A stretch of 64,000 nucleotides of DNA from an uncultured Flavobacterium sp. GTDB lineage: Bacteria > Bacteroidota > Bacteroidia > Flavobacteriales > Flavobacteriaceae. The first letter of the stretch is position 1. Each line of letters begins with the position of its first letter. The position numbers and the translations under genes are program-made. Positions 43,721 to 51,504 of this stretch are shown here, piece after piece. The DNA lies in contig NZ_CAMLDD010000008.1 in NCBI RefSeq assembly GCF_946478785.1, positions 62,001-126,000 of the forward strand, in the 5' to 3' direction. Under the pieces are notes generated by a model. The model made no database searches, was not told the DNA's origin, and saw nothing but the letters and a program-made list of their open reading frames with translations.

Positions 43721-45961
43721 TCAATCAATTAATAATTGCGTCACTGCCGCAGCATTTATCGCCCATCTTGCATCGTAAACCTCATCGGCGTTTTGATCTT
43801 CAGTGATTGTTAAACCCTGTGCTTCCGCTTTAAGTTCTAACAATTTACCAATATTCAATTTACTTCTCAATTTTGCCAATAAAGCCTGAACTCCTTTAAA
43901 ATCCAAACCTCCCACGACCTGACCTCCAAAAGTCATCTCTAACCAAACGATTTCTCTTTTGGCTACATCCAACACTCCGAAAACCAGACCTTTGGCCACA
44001 TTTTGCGTAACGCAAACCTGATGATCTACACACGACGGATCGTAGGCAACTCCAGTTTTCTCGGAGATTTTCATCGGGTATTTACTGTTCATCCAACCTA
44101 CAACCAAATTTGGCGTTATGCTTCCGCTGCTGTACGCATTGCAGGTAAAAGTTGCAAATTTTGCGTTTGCTTTTGCCAATTCATTGATGTTGATATTGAT
44201 GTATTCAGCAGTTCCAATTTTATTCGGAATATGCCTGATATCACCGCTATGTTTACATCCAATAGTTTCTAATCGGCTGAAAGAACAGATATCGGATTTA
44301 TCTTCGTAAGCGATATGGCAGCTTAAATCCATATCTAAATGCTGTGACGGTAAATCTTTTCCCCATTGCATAAACAATCGCACTTCGTTTCCTTCAATCG
44401 GGAAACGTGTTCCCATTAAAGCAACCGGCAAATCCTGAACCGTCTCGCTTCTATCACCAATCGAAGCTGGCATATTAAACAATTGCGAATCAATATACAT
44501 TGTTTTGTTTGTATTTGCGATGGCTGCAAATCGCTGCTTCATCGCTAAAAGACACAACGCTTCGATTTGATTTTTCATCGCTTCTAACTGACCTTCGTCG
44601 TACAAGTTCAATAAAGCATTTGGTGCAATTCTTTTATTTGTACCTCCCAAAGGTTTCACGCTTCTTTGCATGTTTTTATCGAAATAATTCTGAGCATACA
44701 TGTTCAACGTGAAAACAAGTCTAGCCGGAACTTTATCGATGATCTCTTCAAAATGGGCTATAGTTTCGTCTGCACCAAACCATAACATATTCGAAAATAA
44801 AGAACGTGCAAATAATCCCGGACGCTGTTTTAACAACGCAAATGTTTTATCGGCATCAAATTTTAATTTTGATGTATTTACTTTACTTTGCCAAACATCA
44901 TAAACCTGGTTGTAAAATACATCCATTAAAAAAGCCAATTTTTCAAAGCCTTTTCTTTTGCTGTATTCTGCCAAACGCAATGCCCTAATAAAACGAACCC
45001 ACATTCCTCTTTTTGGATGCATGATTTCGCACATCGTTTCAACATCCATATCAAGATTGTTCAGCCAGTTTGCCACCATTAAACATTGTTTTCTTGAATA
45101 TTTAAGTTTCAAATCTATTTGAGATATAATTTTCGACTGTGCGCTTGTATCCAAAACATTGTAAAAATGTTTGGCGTTTTTAGATGTTCTTTTAATGATT
45201 GTTTTTGGTTCGATAATCTGCAATAAACCTGTATTTTTAAACCATAAATATCTTAAAATATCGGTTGGCGATTTAAAGTACTGAGACGCTTTTTCGGCTT
45301 GACTTTCTTCAATTAAAATATCAATCACTAACATTAAAGTTTCCTTCATGACGATGTCTACTTTTGGTAAAGGCAAATATTTCAAAGCCGTTTTTAAACT
45401 TTCTACCTGCGTAGCGTCAAGAGCGGTTTTTGATTGCAATAACGATTTATAGAAATCTTGTAATTCCTTTTCTGACCATAAATCCAATACTTTTAATTTG
45501 CTTCCCTGACCGACGTTTTCGATTTTACCAAATTCAAACGGAGTTCCGCAAAACGGACAACCGTTGTATCTTTCTAACGGAAAAGTATTGTCCGGAATAG
45601 TATGTCCGCATTGCAAAGTGGTCCCTCTTTTTATATTTAAAACATTCCAGAAATAGGTCACAACATGGTCTAAAACAGATTCTCCTGTTGGGACATTCCA
45701 TTCTTTTACCAAAGGTGTCCAGTTTTTATCAGTTCCCAAAACTTCTCTTAGGACTTCTAAAACTTCAACTTTATAATTTGGATTTACATTGTTTAACGCA
45801 TGCAATAAAGGCTCAGAAAATGTAAATCCAAGTTTTGAAACATTGGCCAATAAAACCGATGTTGTTCCTGATAAATTTTTGTTATCATTCGCAATCATTT
45901 CTGATGGAATGAAAATAGCGTTTTGACGCAAACTGATTTTTAATAATGCTTTTGTTTTCAT
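43721..45961 (-). CDS. RING-finger and TerD-like protein (MXAN_6230/SCO0854-type)
   Basis: 746 residues. Near residue 117 a short zinc motif, C-G-H-T ... C-P-F-C-G, gives the C/H/C/C pattern of a RING-like finger. The middle (about 180-470) is helical, with long Leu-rich helices. The last third (about 530-680) resembles a TerD domain: a W-G-K-D ... D-M-D-L-S strand block followed by K-H-S-G-D. TerD proteins bind calcium and belong to stress-response systems. The combination of RING and TerD resembles the MXAN_6230/SCO0854 family; I am fairly but not fully sure. Directly downstream of the tRNA-like array on the minus strand and upstream of rtcB, so a scaffold for the RNA-repair set is plausible. 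Confidence 0.75.
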   Translation of the reverse strand: MKTKALLKISLRQNAIFIPSEMIANDNKNLSGTTSVLLANVSKLGFTFSEPLLHALNNVNPNYKVEVLEVLREVLGTDKNWTPLVKEWNVPTGESVLDHVVTYFWNVLNIKRGTTLQCGHTIPDNTFPLERYNGCPFCGTPFEFGKIENVGQGSKLKVLDLWSEKELQDFYKSLLQSKTALDATQVESLKTALKYLPLPKVDIVMKETLMLVIDILIEESQAEKASQYFKSPTDILRYLWFKNTGLLQIIEPKTIIKRTSKNAKHFYNVLDTSAQSKIISQIDLKLKYSRKQCLMVANWLNNLDMDVETMCEIMHPKRGMWVRFIRALRLAEYSKRKGFEKLAFLMDVFYNQVYDVWQSKVNTSKLKFDADKTFALLKQRPGLFARSLFSNMLWFGADETIAHFEEIIDKVPARLVFTLNMYAQNYFDKNMQRSVKPLGGTNKRIAPNALLNLYDEGQLEAMKNQIEALCLLAMKQRFAAIANTNKTMYIDSQLFNMPASIGDRSETVQDLPVALMGTRFPIEGNEVRLFMQWGKDLPSQHLDMDLSCHIAYEDKSDICSFSRLETIGCKHSGDIRHIPNKIGTAEYINININELAKANAKFATFTCNAYSSGSITPNLVVGWMNSKYPMKISEKTGVAYDPSCVDHQVCVTQNVAKGLVFGVLDVAKREIVWLEMTFGGQVVGGLDFKGVQALLAKLRSKLNIGKLLELKAEAQGLTITEDQNADEVYDARWAINAAAVTQLLID

Positions 45962-46134
45962 TTTTTTTAATTTTTAAAATTTAGATAATGGTGTTTCTGA
46001 TTTCTACCTAAAAGATTTGAAGTAAGAAACACTTGACCTGAAATTTGAAGATAATGGATGAACTAAGTTTATCTGGTGGCGCTTCCGCCGAGAAGTAAGT
46101 TAATCTTGACCTTCATTTTTTATTAATGATAATG

Positions 46135-46190
46135 TTAAAACTTGTTCGGACTCGAACCGAAAGTTACCAATTGTCTGAAGTAAGTTTTAA
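46135..46190 (-). ncRNA. tRNA-like minihelix B
   Basis: On the minus strand, TTAAAACTT (46190-46182, inside repeat unit 3) pairs over nine bases with AAGTTTTAA (46143-46135), like an acceptor stem. Stacked on it is a T arm: stem TTCGG/CCGAA (46161-46157 and 46149-46145) and loop TTCGAGT. D and anticodon arms are missing. Part of the same likely transcript as RNA A. Confidence 0.6.
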
Positions 46191-46194
46191 TTGA

Positions 46195-46331
46195 CCATTA
46201 ATTGTGAAGCAGATGGGATTCGAACCCACGACCCGGACATTAGAAGTGTACGAAGTAAGTTTTGATTGACCTTTAAGGATAATTTCAAAACTACCTGCTC
46301 TACCGCTGAGCTACTGCCTCCATTAATTGTG
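46195..46331. repeat. 12-bp direct repeats flanking tRNA-like RNA A
   Basis: CCATTAATTGTG occurs at 46195-46206 and 46320-46331, exactly at the two ends of RNA A. One base of each copy overlaps the acceptor stem. It could be a processing signal or the mark of an insertion. Confidence 0.6.
46206..46320 (-). ncRNA. tRNA-like RNA A, interrupted by a repeat
   Basis: Reading the minus strand from 46320: a 7-base acceptor strand (GAGGCAG) pairs with CTGCTTC at 46212-46206, with one G-U pair. The D arm GCTC-AGCGGTA-GAGC follows, then an insertion containing repeat unit 4 (46252-46271), then a T arm with stem GTGGG/CCCAT and loop TTCGAAT. The insertion sits where the anticodon arm would be. No CCA is encoded and the total is 115 nt, so it is not a normal tRNA. 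A 12-nt direct repeat flanks it on both sides. Likely transcribed from the divergent promoter region near 46440. Confidence 0.7.
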
Positions 46332-46455
46332 CTAATCGGTAATGGTAAAAGTTTGTACGTGGAAAGTGTTTCGAAGTAACTTATACTTGACCTTATTAAC
46401 TCAATTTTTTATTTCAATGAACTTGTGTTATTTTGATGAGCAAAGATTCAAGAAG

Positions 46456-46480
46456 TACTGCGCAATTATTTTGCGCAGTA
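46456..46480 (+). promoter_or_regulatory. perfect palindromic operator in the divergent promoter
   Basis: Ten-base arms TACTGCGCAA (46456-46465) and TTGCGCAGTA (46471-46480) around a 5-nt spacer. It lies between the array (minus) and the HD gene (plus) and covers the -33 region of the HD promoter. A 20/25 copy precedes rtcB. WYL is the only transcription regulator encoded in the cluster and is the likely binder. Confidence 0.8.
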
Positions 46481-46500
46481 AAAAAAGAATTCTATATTTG
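46469..46500 (+). promoter_or_regulatory. promoter of the HD-phosphohydrolase gene
   Basis: TTTG at 46470-46473, 19 nt, then TATATTTG at 46493-46500 matches the Bacteroidota consensus. The ATG follows at 46514, so the leader would be very short. Confidence 0.7.
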
Positions 46501-46513
46501 AGTAAAAAAGTGC

Positions 46514-47128
46514 ATGGATTTACAGCAGACATATACTGAATTACTTTTGGAAATTGGTTTTCCCGAAAATGACATTCATCAGAACTGGCTGGATTTAGAG
46601 AAAGCGTATTTGAAAAAATCAAGGCATTATCATAATCTGACTCATATACAGGATATGATTTATAGTTATGAAAAGTATTCAGACCAACTTCAGTTTCCGA
46701 ATGAAGTTTTGTATTCGATCTTTTATCACGATTATATATATGTGTGTTCGAAAAAAGATAATGAATTGAAAAGTGCTGAATATACTATTAAAATTCTTCC
46801 GAAGAATGCTAAGCTGGACTCCAAAATGGTTTTTGATGCGATTGTGGCTACTCAGCTGCATCAGAACAATGAAATCGAAGATATTAACTGGCTGATTGAT
46901 TTTGATTTGAAAGTCCTTGCCAGAGATTGGGACGATTATAAAATCTATTTTGAACAGATTAGGAAAGAATATCGTATTTATCCTGATTTTCTTTATAAGC
47001 CCGGACGTGCTAAAGCCCTGAAACATTTTCTGGAAAATGAATTTATTTTTCAAACCGATGAATTCAGGAAATTGTATGAAGAAAAAGCAAGAATCAATAT
47101 TGAAAAGGAGATTTCTCTATTAACGTAG
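46514..47128 (+). CDS. predicted metal-dependent HD phosphohydrolase
   Basis: 204 residues, no signal peptide. HD-superfamily motifs: R-H-Y-H-N-L near residue 36 (first His) and F-Y-H-D-Y near residue 70 (the HD pair), with A-I-V-A-T-Q-L-H near residue 112 and an Asp in the L-I-D-F-D-L segment near residue 128. This matches the COG4339 type. Such enzymes split phosphate bonds and have been found near RNA-repair genes. Here it is the first gene right of the shared operator, followed after 158 nt by the WYL regulator on the same strand. Substrate unknown; a role in end-healing (removal of cyclic phosphate) is a guess. Confidence 0.85.
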   Translation: MDLQQTYTELLLEIGFPENDIHQNWLDLEKAYLKKSRHYHNLTHIQDMIYSYEKYSDQLQFPNEVLYSIFYHDYIYVCSKKDNELKSAEYTIKILPKNAKLDSKMVFDAIVATQLHQNNEIEDINWLIDFDLKVLARDWDDYKIYFEQIRKEYRIYPDFLYKPGRAKALKHFLENEFIFQTDEFRKLYEEKARINIEKEISLLT

Positions 47129-47286
47129 CTGCGTGAGGATTACTTCACAACTTTAATATTTAATTCGGAGTTCAGTGAATTTCATTTGAGGCGGTATCCT
47201 TTTATGAAGCGATAGCCGAATAAAAGATAAAGCCGAAAGCCCGACCCGAAGTTTTTCACTGAGGGACACGCCCAAAAATCGAAACT
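47129..47286. other. GC-richer spacer between the HD and WYL genes
   Basis: 158 bp, more GC-rich than usual here, with phrases such as GATAGCCGAATAAAAGATAA and AAGCCCGACCC. This wording recalls sequence found after many flavobacterial genes. No frame or terminator can be drawn with confidence, so the HD and WYL genes may or may not share a transcript. Confidence 0.4.
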
Positions 47287-48330
47287 ATGTCACAAAACAA
47301 AAACGCCTTAATTCGGTATAAAACGATTGACAAATGCCTGCAGAATAAATACAGGCAATGGACATTGGAAGACTTAATAGAATGCTGCTCGCAGGCTTTG
47401 GAAGAATATGAAGGTCGTAAAGTTCCCATAAGCAAGCGTACGATTCAGATGGATATCCAAATGATGAGGAGTGAAAAACTGGGGTATAATGCACCGATTG
47501 TCGTGTACGATAAAAAGTATTATAAGTATGAAGACGAGGATTTTTCGATAACCGATATTCCGCTAACGGAAACCGACATGAATGTTTTGACCGAGACAGT
47601 TTCGATGCTGAAACAGTTTAAGGATTTCTCTTTGTTTAGTGATGTGTCAGATATTCTGCAGCGACTGGAGGACAAAATCTATTCTGAAAAGTCGCATACA
47701 AAGCCCGTTATTTATCTGGATAAAAACGAAAATCTGAAAGGATTGCATTATCTGGATGAGGTTTATCAGGCGATTATCAAAAAAGTAACGCTTGTGATTA
47801 CGTACAAATCGTTTAAATCGAGAGAGGAAAATAAGTTTCATTTTCACCCGTTTATTTTGAAGGAATTCAATAACCGATGGTTTTTGGTGGGAAAGAAAAA
47901 AGCTCCCGCTCCTGTCAGCAATCTGGCGCTGGACCGGATTATTTCGATTGACTACGATTTCAATATGCCGTATCTGGAAGAAGATTTTGATGCCGATTTG
48001 TTTTATAAAAATGTCATTGGCGTAACAGTAAATTCGGGTTTGCAGCCCCGGAAAATTGAACTTTGGATTGATGCTGATAATGCTCCTTATGTTTTGACGA
48101 AACCTTTGCATCATACGCAAAGGCTGATTCAGGAAAATGAAGACAAAAGCATTATTGTTCATTTGTTTATCGCCCCAAATTATGAAATGGAACGCCTTTT
48201 ATTGGGATTTGGCTGCGGCATAGAGATTCTGAAACCTGAAAGTTTGCGCAACAGGATGAAAAAAACACTGGAGAAAGCATGGGAAAAGTATATTGACAAA
48301 ACCGAAGAAGGATTAGATTTACAGCATTAA
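47287..48330 (+). CDS. WYL-domain transcriptional regulator
   Basis: 347 residues. The N-terminal half carries a winged-helix region (W-T-L-E-D-L-I-E-C-C ... S-K-R-T-I-Q-M-D-I-Q-M-M near residues 18-60). The WYL domain (about 140-240) contains V-I-T-Y-K-S-F near residue 163 and R-W-F-L-V-G near residue 198, the W-(Y/F)-L motif. A C-terminal WCX-like region follows. WYL proteins sense nucleic-acid or nucleotide ligands, often in defence and RNA-repair loci. As the only regulator in the cluster it is the probable owner of the TGCGCA-type operator. Confidence 0.9.
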   Translation: MSQNKNALIRYKTIDKCLQNKYRQWTLEDLIECCSQALEEYEGRKVPISKRTIQMDIQMMRSEKLGYNAPIVVYDKKYYKYEDEDFSITDIPLTETDMNVLTETVSMLKQFKDFSLFSDVSDILQRLEDKIYSEKSHTKPVIYLDKNENLKGLHYLDEVYQAIIKKVTLVITYKSFKSREENKFHFHPFILKEFNNRWFLVGKKKAPAPVSNLALDRIISIDYDFNMPYLEEDFDADLFYKNVIGVTVNSGLQPRKIELWIDADNAPYVLTKPLHHTQRLIQENEDKSIIVHLFIAPNYEMERLLLGFGCGIEILKPESLRNRMKKTLEKAWEKYIDKTEEGLDLQH

Positions 48331-48483
48331 GGATTATTATTCTTTTTTATGTATAATAATTTTTACCCCTTTAAATTCTTTAAAACTCAAAAAAAGAGTA
48401 GTATATTTCAATTCTAAACTTACTTATAAATCACTCTTCCTGAAACAAATTTATTTACTAACTAAAAATTTATCATAAATTAA

Positions 48484-48515
48484 TATGCATGCATAGTATT
48501 TTTTGATTATATTTG
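48484..48515 (+). promoter_or_regulatory. marR promoter with 12-bp palindrome
   Basis: TATGCATGCATA (48484-48495) is a perfect palindrome. TATATTTG at 48508-48515 fits the -7 box and lies 17 nt before the ATG. The palindrome is where the -33 box should be, so a repressor bound there would block the promoter; MarR autoregulation is the natural guess. Confidence 0.6.
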
Positions 48516-48532
48516 AAATCGATATAGTTACA

Positions 48533-48988
48533 ATGAAAGACAAAACAATAGATTATATTTTGCGAGCGACATGGCAGGCAGTTTCCAGAATGTATAATGA
48601 AGAAGCTGCAAAGTACGATGCTACTATGGCGACAGGATTTGCCCTGTTAAGTATGGATAAAGAGGACGGGACGCCGTCGACAGCTCTGGGACCAAGAATG
48701 GGAATGGAAGCTACAAGCCTTACCAGAACATTAAAATCAATGGAAGACAAAGGTTTGATTGTTCGCAAAAAAAACCCAACGGATGGCCGTGGGGTTTTGA
48801 TTTACCTGACCGAGTTTGGAAAAGAAAAAAGAGAGCTCTCTAAAAATACGGTTCTGAAGTTTAATGAAACGGTTAGAAAACATGTTTCTGACGAAAAACT
48901 TAAACATTTTATTGAGGTTTCTGAAATTATCAACGAATTAATTCAGGACAAAAACATATTTAATCAAACAGAAAATATCGAAAAATAA
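48533..48988 (+). CDS. MarR-family transcriptional regulator
   Basis: 151 residues from the ATG at 48533; the longer frame runs into the promoter. A winged helix-turn-helix of the MarR type: A-T-S-L-T-R-T-L-K-S-M-E-D-K-G-L-I near residue 62 is the recognition region, and K-N-P-T-D-G-R-G near residue 83 the wing, with long dimerisation helices at both ends. Its position directly upstream of beta-oxidation genes suggests that it senses acyl-CoA and controls them, as for other MarR/TetR regulators of fatty-acid degradation. Confidence 0.9.
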   Translation: MKDKTIDYILRATWQAVSRMYNEEAAKYDATMATGFALLSMDKEDGTPSTALGPRMGMEATSLTRTLKSMEDKGLIVRKKNPTDGRGVLIYLTEFGKEKRELSKNTVLKFNETVRKHVSDEKLKHFIEVSEIINELIQDKNIFNQTENIEK

Positions 48989-49110
48989 TAACCTTTTATT
49001 GAGGTAATTCAAAATAAAAACAAAATATTAATTATGAAATCGCCACATTTAATTTTACCAAAGATAAAAAGGCGATAACATATTTGACCAATAGAAAAAA
49101 AATAACAAAT

Positions 49111-51501
49111 ATGAAACGCACAATTAAAAAAGTCGCTGTAATTGGATCCGGAATTATGGGTTCAGGAATAGCTTGTCATTTTGCCAACATTGGTGTTGAA
49201 GTTTTACTGCTTGACATCGTTCCTCGCGAGTTGACAGAAGCTGAAACTAAAAAAGGATTAACGCTTGAAAGTAAAGCTGTTCGCAACCGAGTGGTAAACG
49301 AGCACTTGGCGAATTCATTAAAATCGAAACCGTCTCCTATTTACAGTCAAAAATTCGCTAGCCGAATCACTACTGGAAATACGACTGATGATATGGCAAA
49401 AATTGCTAATGTTGACTGGATTATCGAAGTTGTAGTCGAACGCCTGGATATTAAAAAAACGGTTTTCGAGCAAATCGAAAAATTCCGCAAACCGGGAACT
49501 CTGGTTACCTCAAACACTTCCGGTATTCCGATTCATTTTATGAGCGAAGGAAGAACCGAAGATTTTCAACAACATTTCTGTGGCACCCACTTTTTTAACC
49601 CTGCGCGTTACCTAAAATTATTTGAAATTATTCCTGGTCCAAAAACTTCAACTGAAGTATTGGATTTCTTAAACGAATACGGTTCTAAATTCTTGGGAAA
49701 AACTTCGGTTGTTGCTAAAGATACTCCGGCGTTTATTGGAAACAGAATTGGTATTTACGGAATTCAGAGTTTATTCCATTTAGTGAAAGAAATGGGATTA
49801 ACGATTGAAGAAGTGGATAAATTGACTGGTCCGGTAATTGGTCGTCCAAAATCGGCTACTTTTCGTACCGTTGACGTTGTTGGATTGGATACTTTGGTAC
49901 ACGTTGCCAACGGTATTTATGAAAACTGCCCGAACGACGAACAACACGAATTGTTTAAACTTCCTGATTTCGTCAATAAAATGATGGAAAATAAATGGTT
50001 GGGAAGTAAAACCGGACAAGGTTTTTATAAAAAAGTAGATAAAGACATTCTTTCTTTAGACTTAGATACATTAGAATACCGTGCTGCAAAAAAAGCAAGT
50101 TTTGCTACGCTTGAACTAACAAAAACTATTGATAAACCAATCAATCGTTTTAAAGTTTTAGTGAAAGGAAAAGATAAAGCGGGAGAATTCTACCGTAAGA
50201 GTTTCGCCGGAATGTTTGCGTATGTGTCAAACAGAATTCCTGAAATCTCAGACGAATTATATAAAATTGATGATGCGATGAAAGCCGGTTTTGGATGGGA
50301 AAATGGTCCATTCGAAATCTGGGATGCGATTGGTGTTGCCAACGGAATCGAAATCATGAAAGCAGAAGGTTTAGAACCAGCTGCATGGGTTACTGAAATG
50401 TTGGCTTCCGGAAGCGAAAGTTTCTACTCTGTAAAAGAAGGAGCAACTTATTTCTATGACATTCCAACAAAATCTCAGGTAAAAGTTCCTGGACAAGACT
50501 CTTTTATTATCCTGAACAACATCCGCGAAAGCAAAAAAGTTTGGAGTAATAGTGGTGCAATCATTCAGGATTTAGGAGATGGAATTTTGAACTTAGAATT
50601 CCAATCTAAAATGAACACTATTGGTGGCGATGTACTTCAGGCCATCAATAAAGCAATCGACTTATCTGAAAAAGAATACCAAGGTTTGGTTATTGGTAAC
50701 CAGGCAGCGAATTTCTCTGTTGGGGCTAATATCGGAATGATTTTCATGATGGCAGTTGAACAGGAATATGACGAATTGAATATGGCAATCAAATTGTTTC
50801 AAGACACGATGATGCGCGTTCGTTATTCTTCAATCCCAGTTGTAGTTGCACCTCACGGAATGACTTTTGGTGGTGGATGCGAAATGAGCTTACACGCTGA
50901 TAAAGTGGTTGCTGCTGCAGAAACGTATATGGGATTGGTTGAATTTGGTGTTGGTGTACTTCCTGGTGGTGGTGGATCTAAAGAAATGGCATTGAGAGCA
51001 TCAGATCTATTCCGCAAAAACGACGTGGAATTGAATGTGCTTCAGGAATATTTCTTAACGATTGCTATGGCAAAAGTTTCGACTTCTGGTTACGAAGCTT
51101 TTGATACCGGACTTCTTCAACATGGTAAAGATATTATCGTAGTAAACAAAGATCGTCAGATCGCTGAAGCTAAAAAACATGCGTTGTTAATGGCAGAAGC
51201 AGGTTATACGCAACCAATCAGAAGAACTGATGTTAAGGTTTTAGGTAAACAGGCATTGGGAATGTTCTTAGTGGGAACAGATCAAATGGAAGCTGGAAAA
51301 TACATCTCTGAGCACGATAAAAAAATCGCCAACAAACTGGCTTACGTTATGGCTGGTGGTGATTTATCTGAAGCAACTTTAGTATCTGAACAATATTTAT
51401 TAGATATCGAACGTGAAGCTTTCTTATCTCTTTGTACAGAGCGCAAGACATTGGAGCGTATTCAATATATGCTTACCAAAGGTAAGCCTTTGAGAAATTA
51501 G
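49111..51501 (+). CDS. 3-hydroxyacyl-CoA dehydrogenase / enoyl-CoA hydratase, FadN-type
   Basis: 796 residues from the ATG at 49111. N-terminal NAD-binding domain G-S-G-I-M-G-S-G near residue 12, the H-F-F-N-P-A-R-Y segment near residue 157 (catalytic His), then the HAD C domain, duplicated, and a C-terminal crotonase-like domain (about 500-680) with N-F-S-V-G-A-N and G-G-G-C-E-M-S-L (oxyanion Gly). The domain order, dehydrogenase first and hydratase second, is that of FadN rather than FadB/FadJ. It catalyses hydration and NAD-dependent oxidation in beta-oxidation. The thiolase gene follows after an inserted transposase. Confidence 0.94.
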   Translation: MKRTIKKVAVIGSGIMGSGIACHFANIGVEVLLLDIVPRELTEAETKKGLTLESKAVRNRVVNEHLANSLKSKPSPIYSQKFASRITTGNTTDDMAKIANVDWIIEVVVERLDIKKTVFEQIEKFRKPGTLVTSNTSGIPIHFMSEGRTEDFQQHFCGTHFFNPARYLKLFEIIPGPKTSTEVLDFLNEYGSKFLGKTSVVAKDTPAFIGNRIGIYGIQSLFHLVKEMGLTIEEVDKLTGPVIGRPKSATFRTVDVVGLDTLVHVANGIYENCPNDEQHELFKLPDFVNKMMENKWLGSKTGQGFYKKVDKDILSLDLDTLEYRAAKKASFATLELTKTIDKPINRFKVLVKGKDKAGEFYRKSFAGMFAYVSNRIPEISDELYKIDDAMKAGFGWENGPFEIWDAIGVANGIEIMKAEGLEPAAWVTEMLASGSESFYSVKEGATYFYDIPTKSQVKVPGQDSFIILNNIRESKKVWSNSGAIIQDLGDGILNLEFQSKMNTIGGDVLQAINKAIDLSEKEYQGLVIGNQAANFSVGANIGMIFMMAVEQEYDELNMAIKLFQDTMMRVRYSSIPVVVAPHGMTFGGGCEMSLHADKVVAAAETYMGLVEFGVGVLPGGGGSKEMALRASDLFRKNDVELNVLQEYFLTIAMAKVSTSGYEAFDTGLLQHGKDIIVVNKDRQIAEAKKHALLMAEAGYTQPIRRTDVKVLGKQALGMFLVGTDQMEAGKYISEHDKKIANKLAYVMAGGDLSEATLVSEQYLLDIEREAFLSLCTERKTLERIQYMLTKGKPLRN

Positions 51502-51504
51502 CAG

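Larger units (their letters stand above)
46019..46392. repeat. array of five 20-nt repeats
   Basis: Five units on the plus strand follow G-A-A-G-T-A-A, six to eight variable bases, then T-T-G-A-C-C. They start at 46019, 46092, 46177, 46252 and 46373. Units 3 and 4 are nearly identical (GAAGTAAGTTTTAATTGACC and the same with G for A at one place). Spacing is irregular (73, 85, 75, 121 nt), unlike CRISPR. Sequences between them are tRNA-like (see the two ncRNA entries) or simple hairpins. Confidence 0.85.

Noticed and set aside
46206..46320. Functional tRNA gene
   Set aside because: The acceptor, D and T arms are good, but the anticodon region is interrupted by about 60 nt, including a repeat unit, and no standard anticodon stem closes.
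46206..46331. Prophage or integrative-element attachment site at a tRNA
   Set aside because: The direct repeat is 12 bp and encloses only the tRNA-like piece; no integrase is present.
46019..46392. CRISPR array
   Set aside because: Repeat units are only about 20 nt, diverge in the middle, and spacing varies from 73 to 121 nt. No cas gene is nearby.
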